NCBI GenBank assembly: GCA_958428295.1
Contig: CAUAFL010000011.1
Span: forward strand, 1-49,392
DNA length: 49,392 nt
Reading direction: 5' to 3'
From: an uncultured Bacillota bacterium
Lineage (GTDB): Bacteria > Bacillota_I > Bacilli_A > RF39 > UBA660
Position 1 is the first letter of the stretch, and every line of letters starts with the position of its first letter. Made by a program: the position numbers and the translations under genes. Below the pieces are notes generated by a model. It was not told the DNA's origin and made no database searches. It saw nothing but the letters and a program-made list of their open reading frames with translations. This document shows, one piece after another, positions 41,851-49,392 of this stretch.

Positions 41851-42978
41851 ATGAAATTTACCATTCAAAAAGATATTTTACTAGAAGCTTTAAATAAAGT
41901 ATCTAAAGCTATTTCTACTAAAAATGTGATCCCTGTTTTAGCAGGTATTAAGTTTAACTTAACAAAAAGGAAATTAACATTAACTGCTAGTGATAATGAC
42001 ATTACCATTCAAACATTTATTTCTTGTGATAATGAAGAATTAGTGAATGTTAAGCAGGAAGGTAGTATTATTATTCAAGGAAAGTATATTTTAGATATTG
42101 TCCGTAAATTACCAGATAAATACATTAATATTGAAGTTGTTGATGACTTAAAGATATTAATTTATACTGAGAATAGTGAATTTAACCTCAATGGAATTAA
42201 CGAAAGTGAATATCCGACTATTGAATTAATAGAAAGTAAAAATTATATTTCATTATTACCGGAAACTTTAAAAGAAATTGTTAATCAAACCTCTTTTGCT
42301 ACTAGTATTGATGAAAATAAAGCTGTTTTAAATGGTATTAATTTTAATATTGCTGGGAATATGTTAGAATGTAATGCCACAGATTCGTATCGATTAGCTA
42401 GAAAGGTTATTCAACTTGATAAAAGTGCCAGTGAAAATCAGAATATAGTTATTCCTAGTCGTAATTTAGTAGAGTTTACTAGAATTATTGATGATAGCGA
42501 TGAAAAAATTGATATTCATATTTTTAATAATAAAATTTTATTTAAATATCATAATTTACTATTTCAATCACGTTTAATTAATGGCACTTATCCTAATACT
42601 TCTAATTTATTACCACAGGAACATTTAGTAAAAATACATTTTAATATTAATGATTTTTATAGTGTGGTTGATCGCGTCAGTATTTTAACAAGTGATAAGG
42701 ATAAAAATATCGTTACTCTAGAAACAGATGGCAATAAATTAATTATGAAATCTTCTAGTGCTGAAATTGGTCGAGTGGAAGAAAAAATGGTAATTACGAA
42801 AAACAATCAGGTTGATATAAAAGTTTCTTTTAGTGCTCGGTATATGATGGATGCTTTAAAATCTTTTTCCACAACTTCTGTTGATTTAGCTTTTGTTGGA
42901 GAAGTAAAACCTATCGTTTTAAAGAGTGATGAAGATGATAGTTTGACACAATTGGTTTTACCAATTAGAACATATTAA
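41851..42978 (+). CDS. dnaN: DNA polymerase III beta sliding clamp
   Basis: Processivity clamp of 375 residues. MKFTIQKDILLEALNKVSKAIS, IPVLAGIKF, LNGINFNI, CNATDSYRLARK, DSDEKIDIHIF and the C-terminal LVLPIRTY are typical. Three clamp domains of about 125 residues each. SD AAAGAAGGAA. Ended by a strong terminator before comK. Confidence 0.97.
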   Translation: MKFTIQKDILLEALNKVSKAISTKNVIPVLAGIKFNLTKRKLTLTASDNDITIQTFISCDNEELVNVKQEGSIIIQGKYILDIVRKLPDKYINIEVVDDLKILIYTENSEFNLNGINESEYPTIELIESKNYISLLPETLKEIVNQTSFATSIDENKAVLNGINFNIAGNMLECNATDSYRLARKVIQLDKSASENQNIVIPSRNLVEFTRIIDDSDEKIDIHIFNNKILFKYHNLLFQSRLINGTYPNTSNLLPQEHLVKIHFNINDFYSVVDRVSILTSDKDKNIVTLETDGNKLIMKSSSAEIGRVEEKMVITKNNQVDIKVSFSARYMMDALKSFSTTSVDLAFVGEVKPIVLKSDEDDSLTQLVLPIRTY

Positions 42979-42996
42979 TTAGTAATTGTTCTTATT

Positions 42997-43035
42997 AAAA
43001 ACTGTCAGTTACTTGTTGTAACTGGTAGTTTTTTT
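42997..43035 (+). terminator. Intrinsic terminator of dnaN
   Basis: 12-bp near-perfect stem (arms 43001-43012 and 43018-43029), 5-nt loop, then a T-run at 43028-43035. Confidence 0.8.
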
Positions 43036-43170
43036 ATGAAATTATAAATTTTCGTTAAAATTTTACAATTTTTTTCTGTTTTCAACAAAATTCTCTCTTT
43101 TTCGACAGTAATATATAGTAGACTGATAGCAAAACAGTTTAATTTCTGTTTTTAAGGGGGAAAATAATAT
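43036..43170 (+). promoter_or_regulatory. comK upstream region
   Basis: AT-rich 135 bp between the dnaN terminator and comK. In Bacillus, ComK dimers bind paired AAAA-N5-TTTT boxes. Only imperfect versions appear here (for example AAAA-N5-TCTT at 43087-43099). TAATAT and TATAGT near 43109-43121 could be -10 elements without a good -35. SD AAGGGGG is strong. Autoregulation is possible but unproven. Confidence 0.3.
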
Positions 43171-43635
43171 ATGAAAGATTATGAAATTAATGACGCTACA
43201 CTTGCAATATTGCCAGAAGAAGAAAAAGGAGCTTTGGTTTTAGAAGAACAAGGTCAGTATGAAGTAGAGATGGAACCATTAGAGGTATTAAATTACAGTT
43301 GTAAATATTTCGGAAGTTCTTATATGGGACGTAGAGAAGGGGCTCGGACTATTTTAAGTAGTGGTTACAAATTACCAATCTTAGTGGAAGAGAGCCAAAA
43401 CTTGGTTTTCTTTCCAACGGTTTCACCTGAAGATGATACGTGTATATGGTTATCCTTACATCATATTAAAGATTATTATCCTAGTAGGGATGGACAAAAT
43501 AATACTATTATTGAATTTAAAAATGGTACTAGTTTGGTAATTAATATTTCCCATCGCTCATTTCATAATCAACTTTTACGAGCTAGTCGATTGGAATCTG
43601 TCATTCGTAATCGTAAGCATGAAAAAATGTCTTAA
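43171..43635 (+). CDS. comK: ComK-family competence transcription factor
   Basis: 154 residues against about 192 in B. subtilis. Good match by eye over the core: YEINDATLAILPEEEKG, MEPLEVLNYSCKYFGSSYMGRREGA (Bacillus has SCRFFGSSYAGRKAG), LPILVEESQNLVFFPTVSP, WLSLHHIKDYYP, and SFHNQLLRASRLESVIRNR. It stops about 35-40 residues earlier, so the C-terminal FMLYPK segment by which MecA delivers Bacillus ComK to ClpCP is missing. It stands between dnaN and recF where Bacillus has yaaA, with its own terminators on both sides. Strong family match; whether it drives competence here is inference. Confidence 0.82.
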   Translation: MKDYEINDATLAILPEEEKGALVLEEQGQYEVEMEPLEVLNYSCKYFGSSYMGRREGARTILSSGYKLPILVEESQNLVFFPTVSPEDDTCIWLSLHHIKDYYPSRDGQNNTIIEFKNGTSLVINISHRSFHNQLLRASRLESVIRNRKHEKMS

Positions 43636-43659
43636 AAAGCAATGAAAATTGCTTTTTTT
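43634..43659 (+). terminator. Intrinsic terminator of comK
   Basis: Perfect 10-bp stem with GAAA tetraloop (arms 43634-43643 and 43648-43657) ending in seven T; it starts at the stop codon. Confidence 0.8.
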
Positions 43660-43680
43660 ATATCTAATTCCTATAATATA

Positions 43681-43689
43681 TGGTATAAT
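43681..43689 (+). promoter_or_regulatory. Extended -10 promoter for recF-gyrB-gyrA
   Basis: TGGTATAAT between the comK terminator and recF; -35 is poor. Confidence 0.55.
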
Positions 43690-43734
43690 AATGTTGCGTG
43701 TATAGGAGTACTAAAGCAGGGTAAAGGTGATAAA

Positions 43735-43770
43735 ATGGACGTTTTTATGGTCAAAAATGGTAATTTCTAG
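43735..43770 (+). promoter_or_regulatory. Possible 11-codon leader ORF overlapping the recF start
   Basis: ATG at 43735 has a good SD (AAAGGTGATAA) and opens 11 codons ending TAG at 43768. The recF ATG (43757) lies inside it in the +1 frame and has no SD of its own. This fits translational coupling by stop-and-reinitiate. The alternative is that recF starts at the GTG 43727. Confidence 0.4.
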
Positions 43771-44866
43771 TTTAAAACTTACGAATTTTCGTAATTATCA
43801 ACGATTAACTGTTGATTTAAGTCCAACCATGAATATTTTTATTGGTAATAATGCTGTTGGAAAGACGAATATTCTTGAATCTATTAGCGTTGTTGCTTTA
43901 ACTAAATCTTATCGTAATGGAAATGATTTGGATATGATTCGTTTTTCTAAAAATAAAGCTAAAATAAAAGCCAAAGTACTTGAAAATTCTCATAAAAAGG
44001 AATTAGCTGTCGAAATTACCAACGAAAAAAAGACAGTTTCAATTAATGGAAAGACAATCCATCGAATTGCTGATTATATTTCTAATTTAAATGTTGTTGT
44101 TTTCACGCCTGATGATTTAGAAATTATGAAAGGTTCTCCTGCGGTTAGAAGAAATCTATTAAATCTGGAGTTGAGTCAAATTTCTTTTAAATATTTAGTT
44201 ACCTATAATGAGTATAATAAGATTTTAAAAACACGCAATGAATATCTTAAAATATTATTTACTAATAGTATTGCTGATGTTTCTTATTTGGATATTTTGA
44301 CGGAAAAGTTAGTAGAAAAGGCTGCTTATATTTATCAAATGCGTAGTGATTATTTAGCTAAGATAAATGAAACAATTGATGATATTTTCAATAAAATTAC
44401 AGATGATTGTCAGTTAAAAGTAGAGTATATGCCAAATATTACCATTCCTAGTTATGATGGTTCCTCTCTTCGACAGCAATTATTAGCAGTCTACAAAAAA
44501 AATTATCGGAGAGAACTTCATGCTGGTATGACCTTGTATGGTCCCCATCGTGATGATTTTGTTTTCCTTTTTCAGCAAAAAGATATGAAAATTTTTGCTT
44601 CTCAGGGTCAACAAAAAAGTGCAGTATTAGCATATAAGTTGGCTACAATTCCTATTTTTAAACAAGCAAATAAGACAAACCCAGTACTATTATTAGATGA
44701 TATTTTTAGCGAATTGGACATTAAGAAAAAAAATTGCTTACTAAAGTTTATTAGTAAAGATATTCAAAGTATTATTACAACAACAGATTTGAAAAACATT
44801 TCTAAAAAAGCACTTGAGCAGGCAACTGTTTTTCAGGTGCACGATGGAATGGCAGAAAGGAGTTAA
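43757..44866 (+). CDS. recF: DNA replication and repair protein RecF
   Basis: SMC-like ATPase that loads RecA at gaps. 369 residues from MVISSLKLTNFRNYQ, which aligns with the usual RecF N-terminus. Walker A GNNAVGKTN, signature region GSPAVRRNLLNLELS, ASQGQQKSAVLAYKLA, Walker B LLLDDIFSELD. In-frame extension to the GTG at 43727 adds ten residues not typical of the family. Read with gyrB and gyrA. Confidence 0.94.
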   Translation: MVISSLKLTNFRNYQRLTVDLSPTMNIFIGNNAVGKTNILESISVVALTKSYRNGNDLDMIRFSKNKAKIKAKVLENSHKKELAVEITNEKKTVSINGKTIHRIADYISNLNVVVFTPDDLEIMKGSPAVRRNLLNLELSQISFKYLVTYNEYNKILKTRNEYLKILFTNSIADVSYLDILTEKLVEKAAYIYQMRSDYLAKINETIDDIFNKITDDCQLKVEYMPNITIPSYDGSSLRQQLLAVYKKNYRRELHAGMTLYGPHRDDFVFLFQQKDMKIFASQGQQKSAVLAYKLATIPIFKQANKTNPVLLLDDIFSELDIKKKNCLLKFISKDIQSIITTTDLKNISKKALEQATVFQVHDGMAERS

Positions 44867-44868
44867 TT

Positions 44869-46794
44869 ATGCAGGAAAAAGTAGAACAAGAGTATAATTC
44901 ATCGTCTATTCAGGTGTTAGAGGGATTAGAAGCTGTTCGTAAACGTCCAGGAATGTATATAGGAGCGACAAGTTCTAGGGGACTTCACCATTTAGTATGG
45001 GAAATTGTGGATAATGCGATTGATGAAGCTTTGGCTGGTTATTGTAGCCATATTGAAGTGATCATTAATAAAGATAATTCTATTACGGTAAAAGATGATG
45101 GTCGTGGTATTCCGGTGGATATTCATCCTAAAACAGGAATTAGTACTGTTGAAACGGTATATACGGTATTGCATGCTGGTGGTAAATTTGGTGGAGGTGG
45201 ATATAAAGTATCCGGTGGTCTTCATGGTGTAGGTGGTAGTGTTGTCAATGCATTAAGTACTTGGTTAGAGGTGAAGGTTTATAAAGAAGGTCATGTGTAT
45301 TATCAGAAATATATTAATGGTGGGCATGCCATTGAGCCCTTGAAAATTATTTCAGATTGTGATGATGACCGAACTGGAACAACCGTTACCTTTTTGCCAG
45401 ATGCAACTATTTTCCAAGAAACTACGATATTTGATTACGATATTTTACATAATCGGTTACGGGAATTGGCATTTTTAAATCGAGGTCTTCGTATTAGTCT
45501 TTATGATGAGAGAGAAGCTGATAAAAAGGATTCATTTTATTATGAAGGTGGAATTAGAGAATATGTTCAATTGCTAAACAAAAATAAACAGCCAATTCAT
45601 CCAACAATTATCGATGTCATAGGGCAAGAAGATAATGTTATTGTTGAAGTAGCGTTACAATATAATGAAAGCTATAATTCTAGTATTTATTCTTTTGTTA
45701 ATAATATTACTACTCCAGAGGGTGGAACCCATGAAGATGGTGTTAGAATGGCTCTAACTCGTATTTTGAATAAATATGCTTCTTCTAATGGTTTTATCAA
45801 GAATAATGATAATTCTTTGACTGGTGATGATGTACGTGAAGGATTGACGATGATAGTGTCTGTAAAACATCCTAATCCACAATTTGAAGGTCAAACGAAA
45901 ACCAAATTAGGTAATAGTGACGTTCGTGGTATTTCTAATCGTATTTTTGCAGAATTTTTTGAACGATTTTTATTAGAGCATCCAGATGAATCAAAGATAA
46001 TTATTGAAAAGTCAATGACTGCAAGTAGAGCGCGTGTAGCGGCCAAAAAAGCACGAGAATTAACTAGACGCAAAGGCGATTTGGATATTACTAATTTTTA
46101 TGGAAAATTATCTGATTGTAAAAGTAAAGATGCCTCTATAAGTGAAATTTTCTTAGTCGAAGGTGATTCAGCAGGAGGGTCTGCTATTAAGGGGCGGGAT
46201 AGTATGACGCAAGCTATTTTACCATTACGAGGTAAGATTTTAAATGTGGAAAAAGCCCGTCTTGATAGAGCTCTATCCAATGAGGAAATACGGACAATTA
46301 TTACCGCATTTGGAACTGGTATTGGGGAAGAATTTGATTTATCAAAACTTCGTTATCACAAAATTATTATTATGACTGATGCTGATGTTGATGGTTCTCA
46401 TATTCGGGTATTATTGTTAACATTATTTTATCGCTTTTTTAAACCGATTGTGGAGGCTGGTCATGTCTATGCTGCACAACCGCCATTGTTTGTTATTAAG
46501 CATGGAAAAACAATAAAATATGTGTTAAATGAGCAAGAGCGGGATGAATATATTGCAACGCTTTCTCCTAATACAAAGTATGATATTGCTCGTATGAAAG
46601 GGTTAGGAGAAATGGATGCGGAAGAGTTAAATGAAACAACCATGGATATTAATAAACGTGTTTTGCGTCAAATTACGGTTGATGATGCATTAGCGGCTGA
46701 TGATATTTTTTCTAAGTTAATGGGCGAGGAAGTAGAACCTCGGCGAGAATTTATTGAAACAAATGCAACATATGTGGAAAATTTAGATGTATAG
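44869..46794 (+). CDS. gyrB: DNA gyrase subunit B
   Basis: ATPase subunit of gyrase, 641 residues. GHKL ATPase: VRKRPGMYIGAT, EIVDNAIDEALAGY, DDGRGIPVDIHPKTG, GLHGVGGSVVNALS. TOPRIM: VEGDSAGGSAIKGRD and TDADVDGSHIR. C-terminal GLGEMDAEELNETTM. Two bases after the recF stop; SD AAAGGAG. Confidence 0.97.
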   Translation: MQEKVEQEYNSSSIQVLEGLEAVRKRPGMYIGATSSRGLHHLVWEIVDNAIDEALAGYCSHIEVIINKDNSITVKDDGRGIPVDIHPKTGISTVETVYTVLHAGGKFGGGGYKVSGGLHGVGGSVVNALSTWLEVKVYKEGHVYYQKYINGGHAIEPLKIISDCDDDRTGTTVTFLPDATIFQETTIFDYDILHNRLRELAFLNRGLRISLYDEREADKKDSFYYEGGIREYVQLLNKNKQPIHPTIIDVIGQEDNVIVEVALQYNESYNSSIYSFVNNITTPEGGTHEDGVRMALTRILNKYASSNGFIKNNDNSLTGDDVREGLTMIVSVKHPNPQFEGQTKTKLGNSDVRGISNRIFAEFFERFLLEHPDESKIIIEKSMTASRARVAAKKARELTRRKGDLDITNFYGKLSDCKSKDASISEIFLVEGDSAGGSAIKGRDSMTQAILPLRGKILNVEKARLDRALSNEEIRTIITAFGTGIGEEFDLSKLRYHKIIIMTDADVDGSHIRVLLLTLFYRFFKPIVEAGHVYAAQPPLFVIKHGKTIKYVLNEQERDEYIATLSPNTKYDIARMKGLGEMDAEELNETTMDINKRVLRQITVDDALAADDIFSKLMGEEVEPRREFIETNATYVENLDV

Positions 46795-46803
46795 GAGGAG
46801 CAT

Positions 46804-49269
46804 ATGGATAGATTAGAACAAAATAATATTGTAAAAGAGGTACAAGATTCTTTTTTAGAGTATTCAATGAGTGTTATAGTGGCTAGAGCTCTTCCTGATT
46901 TGCGTGATGGGCTAAAACCAGTCCACCGAAGAATACTTTATTCTATGTTTGAAGCAGGATATACTCCTGATAAGCCTCATAAAAAAAGTGCTAGAATTGT
47001 AGGAGATGTAATGGGTAAATATCATCCTCATGGTGACTCTAGTATTTATGAAGCAATGGTAAGGATGGCTCAGGATTTTTCTTATCGGTATATGTTAGTA
47101 GATGGTCATGGAAATTTTGGTAATATAGAAGGTTATGGTGCTGCTGCTATGCGATATACAGAATCAAGACTTTCTAAAATCTCTTTGGAATTATTAAGGA
47201 ATATTAATAAAAATACGGTTAATTTTACTCCTAATTTTGATGAGACAGAAAAGGAACCAGAGGTTTTACCTTCTAGATTTCCTAATATTTTAATTAATGG
47301 AACGAGTGGTATTGCAGTAGGAATGGCTACTAATATTCCACCACATAATTTAAAAGAAGTAATTGATGGCTGTGTAGCTTATATTGATAACCCAGAAATT
47401 GATGTTGCAGGTTTGATGGAACATATTAAAGGTCCTGATTTTCCAACAGGAGCGATTATTTTAGGGAATAGTGGTATTAAGAAGGCCTACGAAACGGGTA
47501 GAGGATCAATTACAATTCGTAGTAAAGCCCAAATTGAGGAAAAAAATGGTAGACAGTATATTATCATTGACGAAGTTCCTTATGGTACAAATACATTAGA
47601 ATTGAAAAATAAGGTAGCAGAACTTGTTCATAATAAGATTATTGAAGGAATTGCTGATTATCATTCTGATTTAAAAAATGGTATTAAAATTACAATTACA
47701 CTAAAAAAGGATGCTAATGCGCAAGTAGTTTTAAATAAGCTATTTAAGCATACTTCTTTACAAACATCTTATGGAATTATCTTTTTAATGTTGGATCAAG
47801 GAGTCCCTAAAACTTTAGGATTGAAGGATATTATTTCTAAATATATTGATTTTCAAAAAGAAATTATTATTCGTAGGACTAAATTCGATCTAGAGAATGC
47901 CGAAAAGAGAGTTCATATTTTAGAGGGACTTAAAATTGCTTTGGATCATATTGATGCGGTAATAAAGCTAATCAAGGCTTCTAAGTCTGATGAAGAAGCT
48001 CGCCAAGGTTTAATGAACAATTTTGGTTTAAGTGAGATTCAATCTAATGCAATTTTAGAGATGAAATTGCGTCGTTTAACTGGATTAGAACGGGAAAAAA
48101 TAGAAAATGAATTGAATGAGTTGTTACAATTAATAGCTGAATTAAAAGCGATCTTAGGTAGTGACGAAAGAATTCTTTCCATAATTAAAACAGAGTTATT
48201 AGACATTAAAGCAAAATATGGTGATGAACGTCGTACGGGGATTGATATGACGGCCATTGAGTATATTGAGGATGAGTCACTTATTTCAGTTGAAGACATT
48301 ATTGTAACTTTAACAAATAAAGGTTATATTAAACGATTACGAGCAGATACTTATCGTTCTCAAAATCGTGGCGGAGTTGGAGTAAAGGGAATGTCCACTA
48401 ATGAGGAAGATTTTGTTGAGCAAATAGTTTCTATGAAAACACACGATTATTTATTGTTTTTCTCAAATAAAGGAAAAGTGTATCGATTGAAAGGCTATGA
48501 AATTCCAGAATATGGAAGACAATCCAAAGGTTTACCAATAGTTAATTTGCTTTCTTTAGAAAAGGGAGAAAACATAAGTTCGATTGTGGAATTAAATGCG
48601 GAAGATGAGAAAAATCAGTATTTATTATTTGTTACTAAAAAGGGATTAGTAAAAAGAACGGAAATAAATGAGTTTAATAATATTCGCAAAAGTGGAAAAA
48701 TCGCCATTATTTTAAAAGATGATGATGAATTAATAGCTGTGCAAAAAACTATTGGAAATGATGAAATAGTGATTGGAGCCAGTAATGGTCGGATGGTCCG
48801 ATTTGTGGAAACTGAAATTAGATCGATGGGTCGAGGAACTTCTGGAGTAAAAGGCATGGATTTGGATGGCAGTACTGTTGTTGGTGCAGAGGTTGTTAAT
48901 ACTGGTCAAGAGATTTTAATTGTAACTCAGAAAGGTTACGGTAAGAAGACTTTGATTGATGAATATCGATTAACTCATAGAGGTAGTAAGGGTGTTAAAG
49001 CATTAAATGTAACTGAAAAAAATGGTAATATGGTAGCATTAAAATATGTTGATCCTGAGTGTATCGATATGTTGGATATTATGATTGTCACAGATAGCGG
49101 TGTTATTATGCGGATGCCATTAATTCAAATTTCTACGTTAAAACGCGCTACTCAGGGTGTTAGACTAATTAATCTAAAGGATAATCAAGCTGTGGCAACT
49201 GTTGCAATAGTTGAAAAAGATGAGATAGAGATAGATCCTGAAGTAGAAAATAGTACCACTGTACAATAA
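46804..49269 (+). CDS. gyrA: DNA gyrase subunit A
   Basis: DNA breakage subunit, 821 residues. Quinolone pocket HPHGDSSIYEAM with Ser79 and Glu83 at the usual resistance positions (susceptible-type residues), catalytic Tyr118 in MRYTES, and the GyrA box QNRGGVGVKG in the C-terminal wrapping domain, which separates it from ParC. SD AGGAGGAG, 9 bp after gyrB. Confidence 0.97.
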   Translation: MDRLEQNNIVKEVQDSFLEYSMSVIVARALPDLRDGLKPVHRRILYSMFEAGYTPDKPHKKSARIVGDVMGKYHPHGDSSIYEAMVRMAQDFSYRYMLVDGHGNFGNIEGYGAAAMRYTESRLSKISLELLRNINKNTVNFTPNFDETEKEPEVLPSRFPNILINGTSGIAVGMATNIPPHNLKEVIDGCVAYIDNPEIDVAGLMEHIKGPDFPTGAIILGNSGIKKAYETGRGSITIRSKAQIEEKNGRQYIIIDEVPYGTNTLELKNKVAELVHNKIIEGIADYHSDLKNGIKITITLKKDANAQVVLNKLFKHTSLQTSYGIIFLMLDQGVPKTLGLKDIISKYIDFQKEIIIRRTKFDLENAEKRVHILEGLKIALDHIDAVIKLIKASKSDEEARQGLMNNFGLSEIQSNAILEMKLRRLTGLEREKIENELNELLQLIAELKAILGSDERILSIIKTELLDIKAKYGDERRTGIDMTAIEYIEDESLISVEDIIVTLTNKGYIKRLRADTYRSQNRGGVGVKGMSTNEEDFVEQIVSMKTHDYLLFFSNKGKVYRLKGYEIPEYGRQSKGLPIVNLLSLEKGENISSIVELNAEDEKNQYLLFVTKKGLVKRTEINEFNNIRKSGKIAIILKDDDELIAVQKTIGNDEIVIGASNGRMVRFVETEIRSMGRGTSGVKGMDLDGSTVVGAEVVNTGQEILIVTQKGYGKKTLIDEYRLTHRGSKGVKALNVTEKNGNMVALKYVDPECIDMLDIMIVTDSGVIMRMPLIQISTLKRATQGVRLINLKDNQAVATVAIVEKDEIEIDPEVENSTTVQ

Positions 49270-49275
49270 TAGAAT

Positions 49276-49317
49276 AAAAGAAGACAAAGGCAGAAATGTT
49301 GGCATCTTCTTTTTTTA
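49276..49317 (+). terminator. Probable intrinsic terminator of gyrA
   Basis: 9-bp arms AAAAGAAGA (49276-49284) and TCTTCTTTT (49305-49313) with a long loop, then T-rich sequence. Confidence 0.5.
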
Positions 49318-49338
49318 TAGTAAAAATTTATGAGAATA

Positions 49339-49392
49339 CCAAGAAAGGAGAGATGTTCCACGTGAAACCAAGAAAGGAGAGATGTTCCACGT
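49339..49392 (+). repeat. 29-bp tandem repeat carrying parS, cut by the window end
   Basis: Unit 49339-49367 recurs from 49368, with 25 of 29 bases present before the sequence ends. Each unit joins an SD-like AAAGGAG to the parS core. Each also makes an ATG at the parS 5' edge (49353 and 49382) that could start a small ORF or the next gene. Confidence 0.75.
49354..49369. other. parS: parS centromere-like site
   Basis: TGTTCCACGTGAAACC matches the Bacillus parS consensus TGTTNCACGTGAAACA at all but the last base. A second copy begins at 49383 (TGTTCCACGT) and is truncated. It is about 9 kb from oriC, as expected for an origin-proximal ParB loading site, and the cognate ParA and ParB are in this window. 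Confidence 0.85.

Noticed and set aside
43429..43444. parS-like sequence in comK
   Set aside because: About 11 of 16 bases match and the central CG is lost.
44448..45225. Antisense frames within recF and gyrB
   Set aside because: They lie opposite well-matched housekeeping genes, lack SDs and give low-complexity translations.

Overview
This window is the chromosomal replication-origin region of a low-GC, endospore-forming Firmicute of class Bacilli. The core gene order is that of Bacillus/Staphylococcus (rpmH-oriC-dnaA-dnaN-recF-gyrB-gyrA on one side; rpmH-rnpA-yidC-jag-mnmE-mnmG-rsmG-noc-parA-parB on the other). Sporulation genes are present (spoIIQ, spoIIR, gerQ, spoIIIJ/jag) and so is a comK homologue. 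TGA is used as a normal stop (for example in the ATGA overlaps at 9483-9486, 12917-12920 and 25413-25416), so this is not a code-4 mollicute. I cannot name the genus. The compact layout and the many short orphan membrane proteins suggest an uncultured or gut-type Bacilli lineage rather than Bacillus itself.

Layout. From 40.1 kb leftwards nearly everything lies on the minus strand, and from 40.3 kb rightwards everything lies on the plus strand, so transcription runs away from oriC (about 40.1-40.34 kb) on both arms. The one exception is a plus-strand block at 14.56-17.5 kb (class A PBP, gerQ, lemA-like) that faces the origin. Right arm: dnaA, dnaN, comK (where B. subtilis has yaaA), recF, gyrB, gyrA, then a 29-bp tandem repeat carrying a near-perfect parS site at the window edge. 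Left arm in order from the origin: rpmH, rnpA, yidC, jag, an orphan, mnmE, mnmG, rsmG, noc, parA, parB, mscS-type channel, DUF951, an AbgT-family transporter, ychF, two orphans, rpsF-ssb-rpsR, a standalone DHH/DHHA1 phosphodiesterase next to rplI, dnaB helicase, an M23 peptidase, walJ, rlmH, ung, the plus-strand block, two anchored exported orphans, ywiB-argS, rpoE (delta), prfA-prmC-spoIIR, mntP, a small Asn/Gln-rich protein, fba-murA-SGNH hydrolase, rpmE, rpiB-ywzB, spoIIQ, mbl and a TagO/WecA-type glycosyltransferase.

How they work together. The window holds the replication initiation set (DnaA, DnaN, DnaB helicase, SSB, gyrase), the segregation set (ParA, ParB, a Noc-like ParB paralogue, parS), envelope growth (TagO, Mbl, MurA, PBP1, M23 peptidases, WalJ), translation and RNA maturation (L34, L31, L9, S6, S18, RF1/PrmC, ArgRS, RnpA, RlmH, RsmG, MnmE/G), and engulfment and coat functions for sporulation. 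Most genes sit in tight operons with strong Shine-Dalgarno (SD) sequences. Many intrinsic terminators overlap the last codons of the gene they end.

Most unusual items: a Noc/ParB paralogue with a roughly 265-residue disordered insert and a distinct C-terminal domain; a short ComK lacking the C-terminal MecA-recognition segment, placed between dnaN and recF; a GdpP-position phosphodiesterase reduced to its DHH/DHHA1 half; and parS in tandem at the window end. No rRNA, tRNA, CRISPR array, insertion sequence or prophage was seen.
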